DNA from: a virus
DNA length: 26,757 nt
Direction: 5' to 3' (one strand)
IMG/VR virus record: IMGVR_UViG_3300025096_000107
Location: 1-26,757 of that record
Numbering within the stretch: position 1 is the first letter of the stretch; each line of letters begins with the position of its first letter. The notes under the pieces are model-generated. The model was not told where the DNA came from, made no database searches, and was given only the letters and a program-made list of their open reading frames with translations. The position numbers were made by a program, and so were the translations under genes. Positions 8,511-18,116 of the stretch are shown here, piece by piece.

Positions 8511-11339
8511 TTATTTAGGTAAGTAAAACCAAGAATCATTTGTAGTACCTCCTGGTATTTTCCAATCTACTGAAGTAGACTTATTCATATTCTTATTAGC
8601 CCATTCACATTCTTCTGTACCTTCCTTGCAGACTATACTCTTACCATTTAAGTGGAGTCCGTGGATTTCATCTGAGAAAGGATTTAAGGAATCTAGAAGG
8701 TTTTGAGGATTAACATCAATATCACTAGACATTCTGTAAAGATATCCTTGTGCCTCTTGATCCTTCTTAGAATAATAAGGATGTTCGTCCCAATGTACAC
8801 TACCTGTATAATCAATAGCTAGAGCATTACGTGCAGCTTGATTCGTTGTAGCTGGTCTTAGGTTATTATTTACAGCCTTGGTGTATAAATTTATCTTATG
8901 TAACTTAGCGTTTGTTGTTGCATTGGTAATTAATTTTGTTGTTTTTTCACCTACACTACCTGCACTAACAATATCTTTAGTTGACATTCCATCTGATGTT
9001 ACATTAAAACCTTGTCCACGTAACACATCAGATAGAAACTGTGTCTCAGTATAACCAGGTATTCTATACTTTATACCATCATAAACTTCCCTTTGAGAAT
9101 CAGTTAATCTAACTGTACCACCTTTTTCAATTGTTTTAGCTTGATAATTTAAATCAGGTTCCCAAAATTGAGATAATTTTGTACCATTTTTACTATTAAA
9201 TGCTGATGATGGGTCACTTATAAATGCTCTCATATCATCACCACTATGAGCTGTTACTCCACTTAGACCTGTTCTTGGTACAAAAATATTCGTAAGGGTA
9301 TCAATTATTTTGTTTGGTGGAACAGCACCTTCATCTCTGTCCCTATATACATTCCCTAACTTAGATACAGGTTTCCCAGTCGTCTGGTCGGTTTCATCTG
9401 ATGGGATTATATAATAAGGACTTGCTGGATCTTTAATACCATTTGTAAATATTTCATCCATCTGTTTCTGAGCCCAAGCCATAGCCTGATTACCTGGTAG
9501 ACCTTGACCACCATCATCAACAGAACGCATACCAGTTCTTACAAGTTCTATTCTTTGAGCTTCATATCTGTTTGTAACTTCCTCAAGTCCTTCAATAAAC
9601 CGACCTTGCCTGTATGCAGATTCGCTATTTAAAGTTACTACAATAAAAGATTCTGTTCCTTTTCTCTTTTCTATAAAATTATAAAAAGGTCGCATTGCAT
9701 CAAATTCATCTACCTGATTTAAATACTCTAATTGTTTAGTTTTAGATAGATTTTTTATTTGTGATAGTAATAACTCCCAATTCTGATCTTTTATAGCAAA
9801 GTTAATTAAATCCCCTTGAGTAGCCAAAGCTGGGTCTGACCATGTTTCTGCCCAAATCATTGATGAGAATCTATCTCTATGCTCTGGATACGGTTTTAAT
9901 AAATTTAACTGAGTATTAGTCCACTCTCTGAAAGGTTCTTTATCACCATTTAAATATTGTTGATAAAGTTGTGCACCAGAACCTTCATAGTCTGGATGAT
10001 CTGGTGTTAAATCCCAATTTTCATCAATTGACCTATAAAGTTTTTCGCCTTCAATTAGTGTTGATACACTCTGTTTATTAACTTCTAGGTTGTGACCAGC
10101 ACTCGTGTATGTTTTTAAATGGTCCCCTAATTTAGGAAAAACTTCAAGCCAACTGTTTTTACCTGGAATAACTTTACCATCTTTAGTTGGTGTTATTTGA
10201 GTAAGAAGATCATGAGCTAAATCAAGTTGATCAGCATCTACTAATTTCTCTAAAACATAAGTCACCGCCTCCTTACCTTGAAGCCTTGCTCCATCATGAA
10301 ATAATAAAGTATTTGGTTTGGTTATATTTGCTAAAACTTCTTCTACATCTTCTATACCTATAACAGGATTACTTAATCTATCATCAACATTTGTGTCCCA
10401 AATCGCTTCACTTTGAATCTTATTCTTTCTGGCAAACTCTGTATTCTCATCTACTTGTGACTGACCTAATAATACATCTCTAAGAGCATTAGCTTCTGGA
10501 GAATAAACCCCTTCTGCTCCATGAGCTCTTAATGTTAAAACACGAGCTATATCGTTAATTTGCTTATCACTAAACTTGTCAGTCCAACCCTTCGCAATTA
10601 TATCATCTTTTATTTCTAATTTGATAGAGTTAAAAGTATCAGGTGCCTTATGTAAAGATTGAGCTAATTTTTGTCCGTTTACTGTTAGTAGATGACCAGG
10701 TTGTGCTTTTGCTTCCTTTTGAAGTTGAGCAATACTATCATTATTAGGATCATAGTTGTCAGGAACATTACCTTTTTTATCTTCTAAAAAGTCTCGACTT
10801 CGATACCTTAAATTATTATCTAAGTCATGTTTAAATTTTCTGGTTTCTAGAGGGAAGGCTGATTCGTAGCTACTATATAAGGTCTCACTTTTTGCTTGTT
10901 CTATTCCTTTTGCTTTTAAATTTTGTTCTCTAGCTACCAAAACACCACCAGCTGCCATAGCTAATTCACCAAGACCTTCATAAAGTCCTGATAAACTTTC
11001 AGCATCTCGTTCTATCTGTGCTATCTCTTCATCACCATAGTCATCCCACTGTTTAGCTACTTGTTCAGTTGCTTGTGCTGCAGTATCTAATTTCTTTAGT
11101 TCAAACTGATCAATCTCTCTTTTATTATTTAATTGTTTTACTTGATTCGACTGAATTACTGAGAATGTATCTTTTGCAGCCTTTGTTGTTTTAGCAACAA
11201 CTTCCTTATAATTAGTAAGGTCTAACTGTTCACGCATTCTTTGGATATAGGCGTTGTGACCTAAATCTTGTTTTTTAAAAGTACCTTTTCTAGTACTACC
11301 ACCTTTGAATGCTATCTGTTTTCCGAAATCTAATGTCAT
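8511..11339 (-). CDS. Internal virion protein, T7 gp15-like (942 residues)
   Basis: Occupies the T7 gene 15 slot between gp14-like and gp16-like genes. T7 gp15 (747 residues) is part of the internal core and of the ejection channel in the periplasm. The N-terminal 120 residues are basic, then rich in charged helix (KQLNNKREIDQFELKKLDTAAQATEQ), compatible with coiled coil. A short alanine/glycine helix follows (about residues 120 to 140). The remainder is long, mostly helical and soluble-looking, without recognisable enzymatic motifs. There are two cysteines very near the C-terminus (CKEGTEECEW). A GGGAG-containing Shine-Dalgarno precedes the ATG at 11339 within the end of the upstream gene (3-nt gap). 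Function is inferred from position and size. Confidence 0.82.
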   Translation of the reverse strand: MTLDFGKQIAFKGGSTRKGTFKKQDLGHNAYIQRMREQLDLTNYKEVVAKTTKAAKDTFSVIQSNQVKQLNNKREIDQFELKKLDTAAQATEQVAKQWDDYGDEEIAQIERDAESLSGLYEGLGELAMAAGGVLVAREQNLKAKGIEQAKSETLYSSYESAFPLETRKFKHDLDNNLRYRSRDFLEDKKGNVPDNYDPNNDSIAQLQKEAKAQPGHLLTVNGQKLAQSLHKAPDTFNSIKLEIKDDIIAKGWTDKFSDKQINDIARVLTLRAHGAEGVYSPEANALRDVLLGQSQVDENTEFARKNKIQSEAIWDTNVDDRLSNPVIGIEDVEEVLANITKPNTLLFHDGARLQGKEAVTYVLEKLVDADQLDLAHDLLTQITPTKDGKVIPGKNSWLEVFPKLGDHLKTYTSAGHNLEVNKQSVSTLIEGEKLYRSIDENWDLTPDHPDYEGSGAQLYQQYLNGDKEPFREWTNTQLNLLKPYPEHRDRFSSMIWAETWSDPALATQGDLINFAIKDQNWELLLSQIKNLSKTKQLEYLNQVDEFDAMRPFYNFIEKRKGTESFIVVTLNSESAYRQGRFIEGLEEVTNRYEAQRIELVRTGMRSVDDGGQGLPGNQAMAWAQKQMDEIFTNGIKDPASPYYIIPSDETDQTTGKPVSKLGNVYRDRDEGAVPPNKIIDTLTNIFVPRTGLSGVTAHSGDDMRAFISDPSSAFNSKNGTKLSQFWEPDLNYQAKTIEKGGTVRLTDSQREVYDGIKYRIPGYTETQFLSDVLRGQGFNVTSDGMSTKDIVSAGSVGEKTTKLITNATTNAKLHKINLYTKAVNNNLRPATTNQAARNALAIDYTGSVHWDEHPYYSKKDQEAQGYLYRMSSDIDVNPQNLLDSLNPFSDEIHGLHLNGKSIVCKEGTEECEWANKNMNKSTSVDWKIPGGTTNDSWFYLPK

Positions 11340-11342
11340 TTG

Positions 11343-12377
11343 TTACTCCCTCACTCCTGAACCTGGACTAAAGTAATTTATATTTGCTCGTTTATTAGTC
11401 CAATTCGCACCAGATTTATCATACCCACCTGCAGCGTATGAACCTACATCAGTTACTGCATTTATACCAGTCTGAAGAAGTGTCTGACCAGACTGATCAG
11501 CTACTTGGAAACCTGGTATTGGTTTAGGACCAAAGTCATACTTAGATGGTTTTCTAGGATCTTGGAATATAGGTACTGGTGTTTGTATAGGTATAGGTCT
11601 CATAGGAAGTGTACCTGGTTTTAACATCTTTTGAGCAAAGGCAGCCATGTCAGCTGCACCTTGATCTCCTGCTATTTCTTCTAATGTAGCTATTACATCT
11701 CTACGATTACTAGTTAATGATTCAACTAAAATTGCTGAGTTTCTACCAAAAGCAGCCTCTTGTGCTTGAATTGATTTATCTGCACTTAAACCTCTAACTC
11801 CTTTAGCTTTTATTGCATCAGACTTCATTAAGTTTTGTAGATTTAAATCTTGGAATTCAAAACTTTTTTCCTGTTCTATATCTGCTAATCTACTATACTC
11901 CCTCTCTACAGCCATCCTGGCAGATGCAGCATTTATATTTATCTGATCATTATATAACTGTTGTGATTTTTCATATTGAGCATTTAAACCTTCTTGCTCC
12001 ATATTACGAATCATTAGATCATGATTCCAACTTTGCCAGTTTATCTCATCTCTATGTAAAGCATTGTTCTGAGCATTCTCTCTTTGTATCTCAACACCTT
12101 CTTTTAGATGATTATAATGTGCTTGTAATTTTTTCTTACTATATGTCCACTTTTTCTTATTAAATTTATCTTGTAGTTTAGTTTGTTTGTTTTTAGCTGC
12201 AGCTGCTTTCTTTTGTTGATTAGCTTTACTAATTCCACCAACTACTTTGGTTGCCATTGATGCAATAGCTAATGCCGTGAAAGGATCAGCAATAGTATGA
12301 ACTAATCCTGACATTTGTATTTGTTCTACCAAAAGTCGATTAGAACCTGGTAAACCTATTTGTGGTTCATCAAACAT
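11343..12377 (-). CDS. Internal virion protein, T7 gp14-like (344 residues)
   Basis: Lies directly behind tail tube B, the T7 gene 14 position; T7 gp14 (196 residues) is ejected and forms an outer-membrane pore of the DNA-ejection conduit. This protein is longer. Residues about 24 to 49 are hydrophobic (HTIADPFTALAIASMATKVVGG) and could insert into a membrane. Residues 50 to about 230 are K-, Q-, A- and E-rich and look like a long helix or coiled coil. The C-terminal third is proline/glycine-rich with a PIPIQTPVPIF stretch. The start at 12377 is supported by a strong AGGAGG 9 nt upstream, inside the end of the tail tube B gene. The later Met at residue 23 (MSGLVHT) is a less supported alternative. 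Confidence 0.78.
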   Translation of the reverse strand: MFDEPQIGLPGSNRLLVEQIQMSGLVHTIADPFTALAIASMATKVVGGISKANQQKKAAAAKNKQTKLQDKFNKKKWTYSKKKLQAHYNHLKEGVEIQRENAQNNALHRDEINWQSWNHDLMIRNMEQEGLNAQYEKSQQLYNDQININAASARMAVEREYSRLADIEQEKSFEFQDLNLQNLMKSDAIKAKGVRGLSADKSIQAQEAAFGRNSAILVESLTSNRRDVIATLEEIAGDQGAADMAAFAQKMLKPGTLPMRPIPIQTPVPIFQDPRKPSKYDFGPKPIPGFQVADQSGQTLLQTGINAVTDVGSYAAGGYDKSGANWTNKRANINYFSPGSGVRE

Positions 12378-12380
12378 ACC

Positions 12381-15300
12381 TTAAGCCCTCCTATAAAAAC
12401 GTGGTGTATAATTCCCTTCCCACATCATAGAGTTTAAGGCTACAGGGAACGGTGAGTCATTCCAAACTCGAAGTTCGAAATTATCTGATTTTTGGTGAAT
12501 TGGAATAGTAAAGACAGTATTTTCTTTTAAAGTACTATCATTACCTAAGTAGGTGTTAGCATCCACAGTTGGATTTAAATTATACCATTCATCTAAGTAA
12601 ACAGTTATATCGTCAGCACTGTAGACTAGTATATTACTAGATCCAGATGCTGGAGCAGAGTCAAAGTTAATAAAGTTTTTAACAATATTGAAATTAGTTT
12701 CCGCAACGCCTCCAACTGTAACTCTTACTTTACTTACATCTCTAGGTGTATAAGTTAAATCAAATGTTGTTGCACTTGCATTACCACTTAAAGTTTTTAA
12801 TTCACTTGAAGCAGCAGTCAAAGTAATCTGATCATCACCTGCTGTGAAAGCAGTAGATTCTACATTATTTATTTTAACTTTAATTTGATCCTTATCTACA
12901 TAAGGTATCTCACCTTTGAACCATTTGAGTACAGTTGTTGTACCATCTGATGTATATGATTTACTAGCAGGTAATCTACCAGTTGATCTAAGTTTAAATG
13001 ACATTACTCCTGAACGTCCAACAGCAAACTTCATTCTAGCTACTGTTAAACTAGCAGTATAATCTGTATTATTATCACTTTGGAAATAAGTTTTAGGTAA
13101 TGTTATATCCATATCATACTTCCATCCTACATAAATATTAGCTGCATCACTAGTTAAATCTCTACCAGTAACTTTAAAATAAGTTAGAGTTGTAGGAGTA
13201 ACACTGAAATCCCATCTAGCAGTACCATCTGTTATATTAGAACCTGTACCTGTAGGTCCACCTGATCCTGCAGAAGTACCCGCAGTATCACATACATAGA
13301 CCTTTCCACTATCATTAGTTACTGAATCACCTATGACATAAGCTGTACTAGCTTGCCATGCAGATTCTGTGACTACATCTGGTGTATATGTAACTCCAGA
13401 TTCAGTGTATTGACCTGTAGTAGTTGTACCTTTAATAAGTATAATAGGTGTTAATGTTGAGACATTACTCCAAGGTATATAACATTTACTAAATTCATTA
13501 GTAGAATTATATATTACATTAGTTGCTGTAGTATATAAATCCATACAAGGATTCACTCTCTCACCATTCGAGGTAACAAGTATTGCATCGTCTGGGGTTT
13601 GACTAAGGGTAAGTTCAGATAAAGTAAATTGGCTACCTTGTTTTGTAACAGCAAATAACTCCTCTGAATCAGTTGCAATTGTCTGAACAGTACCTGGTAA
13701 TTGCCATCTAAACCATGCTTGTACAAGTAATTTCTCACCGTCAGAATAAGTACGGTAAAGATAAGCCATATCAGATGATTGACTTGTTAAGACTATAAGA
13801 CTGTTCTGAGGGTTAGCGGTTAAGGAATCAATTGTTTCAGGAATCCATTCGTTAACAACTCTACCTACATCAGCTACACTAGGGTTCTCTTCTTGACCAC
13901 GTGTAACCATACCAAATACTCTTGAGTAATTAGTACCCTTACTTATGAAATTAAGATTAGGACCCATGTTAATAGGTTCTACATCTGTTGACATTTCATA
14001 ATTAGAAATAGCATTGACAGTAACAGTTGAGGGAGTCAGTGCTCCACCAGCTCCAGTCATCATGAACTGTTGATATTTACTAAATAATATTAAACCTTGT
14101 GTAGTTGGTATTACACTATGTAGTATAGCAGGTCTGATAGTTGCACAACTTATATCAACTGGATCAGCATCTGTTTGTGTTTGAGCTGAAATATTATAGA
14201 AGTTATAAAACTCTCCAGATCTACTCATAGTAACATTATCTTCTGACAAAAATCCTAACCTATTCTTGTGGAAGAAAGATTGTTTAATTTTTTTCCCAAC
14301 AAAACTAGGGTGATTATTTGTAACATCATCTCCTACTTTACGTTCATCCCATGTAATTTGTCTAAAGGTAAATGCATTCTTAGCAGTATTAACTAACTCA
14401 TGAGGCATTGTATCAGCATCTAGGCCAATTGACTTAGATGGATCTATAGTTTCTAACCAATGTCCTGTACCAGAAACTGCATTATCTGCTACAAATTTAG
14501 CGAAATAAGTATCATTAGCAGAGGCAGTATTAACAACTTTTACTATTCTATCCTGTACGGATTCATATGGTAATTGACTTACATTAGCTACTTGATCTTG
14601 GAATGCAGTCATTACATTATATGCAGTACCAGCATTCGCTTCTATATTAAATGTAGTACGTGTACCACTAACTACATAATCTATTTCAATTGTTGTTGCA
14701 TACGCACGAGCAGATAAACCTGCTATTGGTCCAGGATCTGTACCCCAAGTATTTGGATTACTTTGTATCCCACCTGCAGGGTGTACTTCTTTTAAATTAT
14801 TTATTCTTCTTGTAAGAGCATCTATTATATCACTATATGGAGCAGTTCCAGAAGCATCATATGGGTGAATTGTAAACGTCCTGTCTCTTGTATCACCTCC
14901 ATCAGTTGATTCAAGTTCTACAGAAACATTAAAAGTATTACCAGCTGCAACACCATCAAGTATTAGTGATGCTTTAGATCTCTCTACAAATGTAGGATCT
15001 GCTAATTTTGCTACAGTCCATCTATCGTTTGTTAAAATAGTTGTATCCTGTACAGTTAAGATACTAAAGTTATCACGTATACCTTGTAAGTATGTTTGAT
15101 GTGTATTTACTGGTCCGACATAATCCCATCTAGCAGCACCTTCTGAACCATCGACATAATCCCATCTAGAATAGTTATATCCATGGTAATCCCATCGAGC
15201 ACCACCATCAGTTATGTTAGCACCTGTACCTGTTGGACCTCCTGAACTAGCAGAAGTACCATCGTCGTCACATATGTAGACTTTACCACCATCGTTTCTA

Positions 15301-16208
15301 ACTAAATTACCTACATTATATGCAGTTGAAACTTTCCATGCAACTAATCCTTCAGGATCGACTATATCTTGTTCAGTATTCCAAGGTCCAGCCCACGGTA
15401 CTGTAGCCTTATCAGAATAACCAGCTTGGTCACATATATAAACTCTACCATTAGCAACTCGTTTATCATCTACAGAGTAACTAGTATTAGCTGCCCAAGC
15501 AGTTAAGTATTCTATATTTGTACCTGTACCCGTCGGTACATGTCCATCAGCAGTACCTGCTAATCCAGTTCTTGTACATTTATATATTTTACTTGCATTC
15601 TGAACTAAATCACCAACTTCATATACTTTAGAACCAGCACGTGTCCAAGCAGCAGGAGCAGTATCACCATAAGTTACAGTACATGCTGTACCATCAGCAG
15701 CATTCCATACTTTTATATCACCTAAGGTTAATGTACCTACAACATCTGCAGCAGTAGTACCTACATTAGCTTTATCTATAGTAATAGTATTAGTGTTTTG
15801 ATATTCTATTCCTGGTGTATTGATAGTAATAGCAGTAGCTACACCACCAGCAATAGTAACATCTACTGTCATTCCTGTACCAGTACCACTAGTAGCTTTA
15901 AGAGCTACATTTTTATAAGTACTAGCAGTACCACCACTTGTTCCGTTATTAGTAACAGCTACAGAAGAGGGTATTATACATCCTATATATTTTTCATCAG
16001 TATCTCTGTGGATATAAAACCACTTTGAATCATCTAAAGTACCAGTTAAATTTGCAAGATGTTTCAAGCCAGGTCTTTTAGTTAATCCGAAAGTGGGATC
16101 AGGATAAGCATTAAGACACTCTCGGACTTGACCTGGTTTCTTTTTGTCGTCTGATTGCCTTGACACTCCGCCAAGGTAATTGTCAATTCGTTGAGTTACA
16201 GCAGGCAT
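12381..16208 (-). CDS. Tail tubular protein B (T7 gp12-like nozzle) with inserted carbohydrate-binding-like repeats
   Basis: A 1275-residue tail nozzle protein, expected as a hexamer under the gp11 ring. The start (MPAVTQRIDNYLGGVSRQSD...RECLNAYPDPTFGLTKRPG) and the C-terminal end (WEGNYTPRFYRRA) are characteristic of the gp12 family. T7 gp12 is 794 residues; the extra length is partly explained by insertions at about residues 80 to 370 and 945 to 1002. These hold repeats of the type AWxxSTAYxxGDxVxNDxGKVYxCDxxGTSAxSGGPTGTG, resembling small carbohydrate-binding (CBM5/12-like) modules, and three RWDY motifs within residues 338 to 363. The ATG at 16208 overlaps the last base of the tail tube A stop codon. 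The core identity is secure; the sugar-binding reading of the inserts is inference. Confidence 0.9.
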   Translation of the reverse strand: MPAVTQRIDNYLGGVSRQSDDKKKPGQVRECLNAYPDPTFGLTKRPGLKHLANLTGTLDDSKWFYIHRDTDEKYIGCIIPSSVAVTNNGTSGGTASTYKNVALKATSGTGTGMTVDVTIAGGVATAITINTPGIEYQNTNTITIDKANVGTTAADVVGTLTLGDIKVWNAADGTACTVTYGDTAPAAWTRAGSKVYEVGDLVQNASKIYKCTRTGLAGTADGHVPTGTGTNIEYLTAWAANTSYSVDDKRVANGRVYICDQAGYSDKATVPWAGPWNTEQDIVDPEGLVAWKVSTAYNVGNLVRNDGGKVYICDDDGTSASSGGPTGTGANITDGGARWDYHGYNYSRWDYVDGSEGAARWDYVGPVNTHQTYLQGIRDNFSILTVQDTTILTNDRWTVAKLADPTFVERSKASLILDGVAAGNTFNVSVELESTDGGDTRDRTFTIHPYDASGTAPYSDIIDALTRRINNLKEVHPAGGIQSNPNTWGTDPGPIAGLSARAYATTIEIDYVVSGTRTTFNIEANAGTAYNVMTAFQDQVANVSQLPYESVQDRIVKVVNTASANDTYFAKFVADNAVSGTGHWLETIDPSKSIGLDADTMPHELVNTAKNAFTFRQITWDERKVGDDVTNNHPSFVGKKIKQSFFHKNRLGFLSEDNVTMSRSGEFYNFYNISAQTQTDADPVDISCATIRPAILHSVIPTTQGLILFSKYQQFMMTGAGGALTPSTVTVNAISNYEMSTDVEPINMGPNLNFISKGTNYSRVFGMVTRGQEENPSVADVGRVVNEWIPETIDSLTANPQNSLIVLTSQSSDMAYLYRTYSDGEKLLVQAWFRWQLPGTVQTIATDSEELFAVTKQGSQFTLSELTLSQTPDDAILVTSNGERVNPCMDLYTTATNVIYNSTNEFSKCYIPWSNVSTLTPIILIKGTTTTGQYTESGVTYTPDVVTESAWQASTAYVIGDSVTNDSGKVYVCDTAGTSAGSGGPTGTGSNITDGTARWDFSVTPTTLTYFKVTGRDLTSDAANIYVGWKYDMDITLPKTYFQSDNNTDYTASLTVARMKFAVGRSGVMSFKLRSTGRLPASKSYTSDGTTTVLKWFKGEIPYVDKDQIKVKINNVESTAFTAGDDQITLTAASSELKTLSGNASATTFDLTYTPRDVSKVRVTVGGVAETNFNIVKNFINFDSAPASGSSNILVYSADDITVYLDEWYNLNPTVDANTYLGNDSTLKENTVFTIPIHQKSDNFELRVWNDSPFPVALNSMMWEGNYTPRFYRRA
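12387..12392 (-). promoter_or_regulatory. Strong Shine-Dalgarno for the gp14-like gene
   Basis: AGGAGG on the minus strand lies 9 nt before the ATG at 12377 and overlaps the last codons of tail tube B. It is one of the few canonical ribosome-binding sites in the window and fixes the start of this gene. Confidence 0.75.
13206..13361 (-). repeat. Carbohydrate-binding-like repeat, distal copy in tail tube B
   Basis: Encodes residues about 950 to 1001: WQASTAYVIGDSVTNDSGK, VYVCDTAGTSAGSGGPTGTG, then ITDGTARWDF. Protein identity with the copy at residues 290 to 341 is high along the whole module, and the DNA is also recognisably similar, so the two probably arose by duplication within the gene. 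Confidence 0.8.
15186..15341 (-). repeat. Carbohydrate-binding-like repeat, first full copy in tail tube B
   Basis: Encodes residues about 290 to 341 of tail tube B: AWKVSTAYNVGNLVRNDGGK, then VYICDDDGTSASSGGPTGTG and ITDGGARWDY. It closely resembles a second copy about 2 kb downstream in the same gene (13206 to 13361). Shorter related segments lie just upstream, at residues about 187 to 262 (15423 to 15650). Confidence 0.8.
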
Positions 16209-16828
16209 TATCTTCTAAGGGCTAAGTATGGTTGATAACTTAAATAGTTATTTGGGTCGTTTTTCGGTGAACCAAAGAATGTATGATCACCTTGGTTGCA
16301 TTCATATTCTACAATTGAAGCTCGTAAGAATGCTTCATTTTGTTGGAGCATTTGATATTGATTACCATCTCCTACAAGTCTACTAGAAACTAAAACAGCA
16401 GCTCTAGCAGTAATGTAATCTTGGAAAGGTCTGGGTAAATCTACCCAATCAAATAACCACACAACATCACATTCTATATCACCATCTTTCCATTCATAAG
16501 TATGATTATGCTTGTCATATAATTTTCCATTCCTACGTATAGTTCTTTTATTAGAACCATATGTACCTTGTGTTAAATCTAATTGTAATACGTTGTTAGG
16601 TATCACTACCTCATTGTTAGAGTCTGGAGTGAATACATAATGATCTTCTTTATTGAAGGACCAGCCTTCTGATTGTACTTCCCTTGACACCTGTAACAAA
16701 GTATCGTATGCAATCGCAACGTCTGGGTTGGTTTGATCGAGGGTGGTTACAGGTGCTTGACCTACTGACGCCAATATTTGGTTTACAGCTGGTAATTCCT
16801 GTGTAGCGTTAGTGGTAGGATAAGCCAT
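16208..16828 (-). CDS. Tail tubular protein A (T7 gp11-like gatekeeper)
   Basis: A 206-residue protein, close to T7 gp11 (196 residues), which forms the ring between portal and nozzle. Family-typical features are the N-terminal ELPAVNQILASVGQAPVTTLD, the LLQVSREVQSEGWSFN segment and a C-terminal FxDYITARAAVLVSSRLVGD helix. I chose ATG 16828 (MAYPTTNATQELPAVNQ) over the upstream ATG at 16954. The extra 42 residues would lie across the MCP terminator and the end of the MCP gene and do not look like protein of this family. No Shine-Dalgarno is visible before 16828. The stop codon overlaps the ATG of tail tube B by one base. Confidence 0.9.
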   Translation of the reverse strand: MAYPTTNATQELPAVNQILASVGQAPVTTLDQTNPDVAIAYDTLLQVSREVQSEGWSFNKEDHYVFTPDSNNEVVIPNNVLQLDLTQGTYGSNKRTIRRNGKLYDKHNHTYEWKDGDIECDVVWLFDWVDLPRPFQDYITARAAVLVSSRLVGDGNQYQMLQQNEAFLRASIVEYECNQGDHTFFGSPKNDPNNYLSYQPYLALRR

Positions 16829-16848
16829 AGGTATAAATTTTTGTGAAT

Positions 16849-16876
16849 AAAAAAAAGGGAGTTCGTGAGAACCCCC
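16849..16876 (-). terminator. Intrinsic terminator after the MCP gene
   Basis: On the minus strand, GGGGGTTC, loop TCAC, GAACTCCC, then eight T. This gives an 8-bp stem (one G-U pair) with a 4-nt loop and a perfect U-tract, 25 nt past the MCP stop codon and just before tail tube A. It occupies the place of T-phi behind gene 10 in T7, where partial termination keeps capsid transcript above tail transcript. Confidence 0.93.
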
Positions 16877-16901
16877 CCCTGTATGTTGGTTAATGTTAAG
16901 C

Positions 16902-18116
16902 TTATGTGAAGCTTGCGTTAGAAACAGCAGTGTTGTTCCAGTTAGCGGAGACATCTACTCCGGCTACTAGTTCGACAGCAGCTGCAGGGTTTAGGAAGTC
17001 AGCACCCATTGCCAAGCGACCTAGGATAACATCACCCTGGTAAACCACGGAGACATCACCTGAAGTTACTTGAACTTGAGGTCCGATTGCTTCAACTACA
17101 CCAGCGGCTTCTTTCTGGAAGATAAGTCCACATGATCCACCGAACTTAGCAGCAGTACCGTAGTTGTTAACGGTCTTCTGTCCACTAGGAGTAGCAGATG
17201 CGTCTTGATCATCCATATCTTCACCAATAAAGCTACCTTTGGAATCGGCTTCGTTAATGTTAGATACAGCACCAGAAGGAAGGTTAGCTAGGTTAACACC
17301 ATAATCACCGAGGAAAGGAATATTCATTGACTTGTATATTCTGATTCCAGCAATCTCAATGATGCCGTTACCAGACTGCAATGCAGATCCTTGTTCGTCA
17401 CGGTTGATTAGGTAAGCACCTGAACCTGATCCACCAACACCTTTGATTAACTCATAGTATTGACGTGGGTTAAGTACAGCTACTCGTCCTTCACCACTTA
17501 CACCCTTCTCATCTAGTATAGCTGCAGCTTCATAGAAGGCAGTTACTAGTTTAGTTGGGTCATAGCAGTCGGTTGCAGTTGTACTGGCAGCAGTACCAAC
17601 CTTAACGATACTACCACCTGGCTCTTTGAAATTAGCCATAGTAACAGCTGAAGGCTGTCTAGCAGCTTTCGTAATCGCACGGAAGATACGGCGGTCATAG
17701 TTCTCGGCTAGTGCATAACCGATCTTACGAGAGATTTCTCCTCTCAAATCATAGTGAGAAAGTGTCTCATCTAATTCGTACACGAATGCAGAACTGATTA
17801 AGAGGTCATCACAAGTGATGGTCTTCTCAGCTACTGGAGGTGACTTCTCATCGTTTCCTAAAATTGACTGTCCAGGGACATGGAATTCTGCTTTGGTTCT
17901 ACCTGTGAAGATGAACTGTAAACTCTTACCGTTTTGAAGGGTACGACGAGTTACAAGATCCCTAGCAATTGTATTGCGTTGGAATCCTTTGAACATCTCT
18001 CCAGAGAACAGCTTCAAATAAAGCGCTCTCCTTTCAGTAGTGTTAGCGACAGCACCGTTATCGGCACCACCCCAAATAGGTCCATTGGCATTGGCAGTCG
18101 TTGCCTGTTGAGCCAT
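16902..18116 (-). CDS. Major capsid protein (T7 gp10-like)
   Basis: A 404-residue HK97-fold capsid protein. The N-terminal region GGADNGAVANTTERRALYLKLFSGEMFKGFQR and the following FIFTGRTKAEFHVPGQSILG and TITCDDLLISSAFVYELDE segments are characteristic of T7-like capsid proteins (N-arm, E-loop and spine helix). Somewhat longer than T7 10A (345 residues). By eye it has higher G+C and more C/G-ending codons than the flanking tail genes, as expected for the most highly expressed gene. It has its own 161-nt structured leader and is followed by an intrinsic terminator. There is no Shine-Dalgarno; the start context is ATTAACAATG, the same ten bases as precede and include the start of the beta-barrel gene at 18817. 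No slippery site for a T7 10B-like extension is seen at the end. Confidence 0.95.
   Translation of the reverse strand: MAQQATTANANGPIWGGADNGAVANTTERRALYLKLFSGEMFKGFQRNTIARDLVTRRTLQNGKSLQFIFTGRTKAEFHVPGQSILGNDEKSPPVAEKTITCDDLLISSAFVYELDETLSHYDLRGEISRKIGYALAENYDRRIFRAITKAARQPSAVTMANFKEPGGSIVKVGTAASTTATDCYDPTKLVTAFYEAAAILDEKGVSGEGRVAVLNPRQYYELIKGVGGSGSGAYLINRDEQGSALQSGNGIIEIAGIRIYKSMNIPFLGDYGVNLANLPSGAVSNINEADSKGSFIGEDMDDQDASATPSGQKTVNNYGTAAKFGGSCGLIFQKEAAGVVEAIGPQVQVTSGDVSVVYQGDVILGRLAMGADFLNPAAAVELVAGVDVSANWNNTAVSNASFT

Noticed and set aside
16829-16954. Upstream extension of the tail tube A frame through the terminator into the MCP gene, possibly an MCP-tail tube A frameshift fusion
   Set aside because: The extension crosses a strong intrinsic terminator, its 42 residues do not resemble the family N-terminus, the frame is +1 rather than the T7-type -1 relative to MCP, and there is no slippery heptamer near the MCP end.
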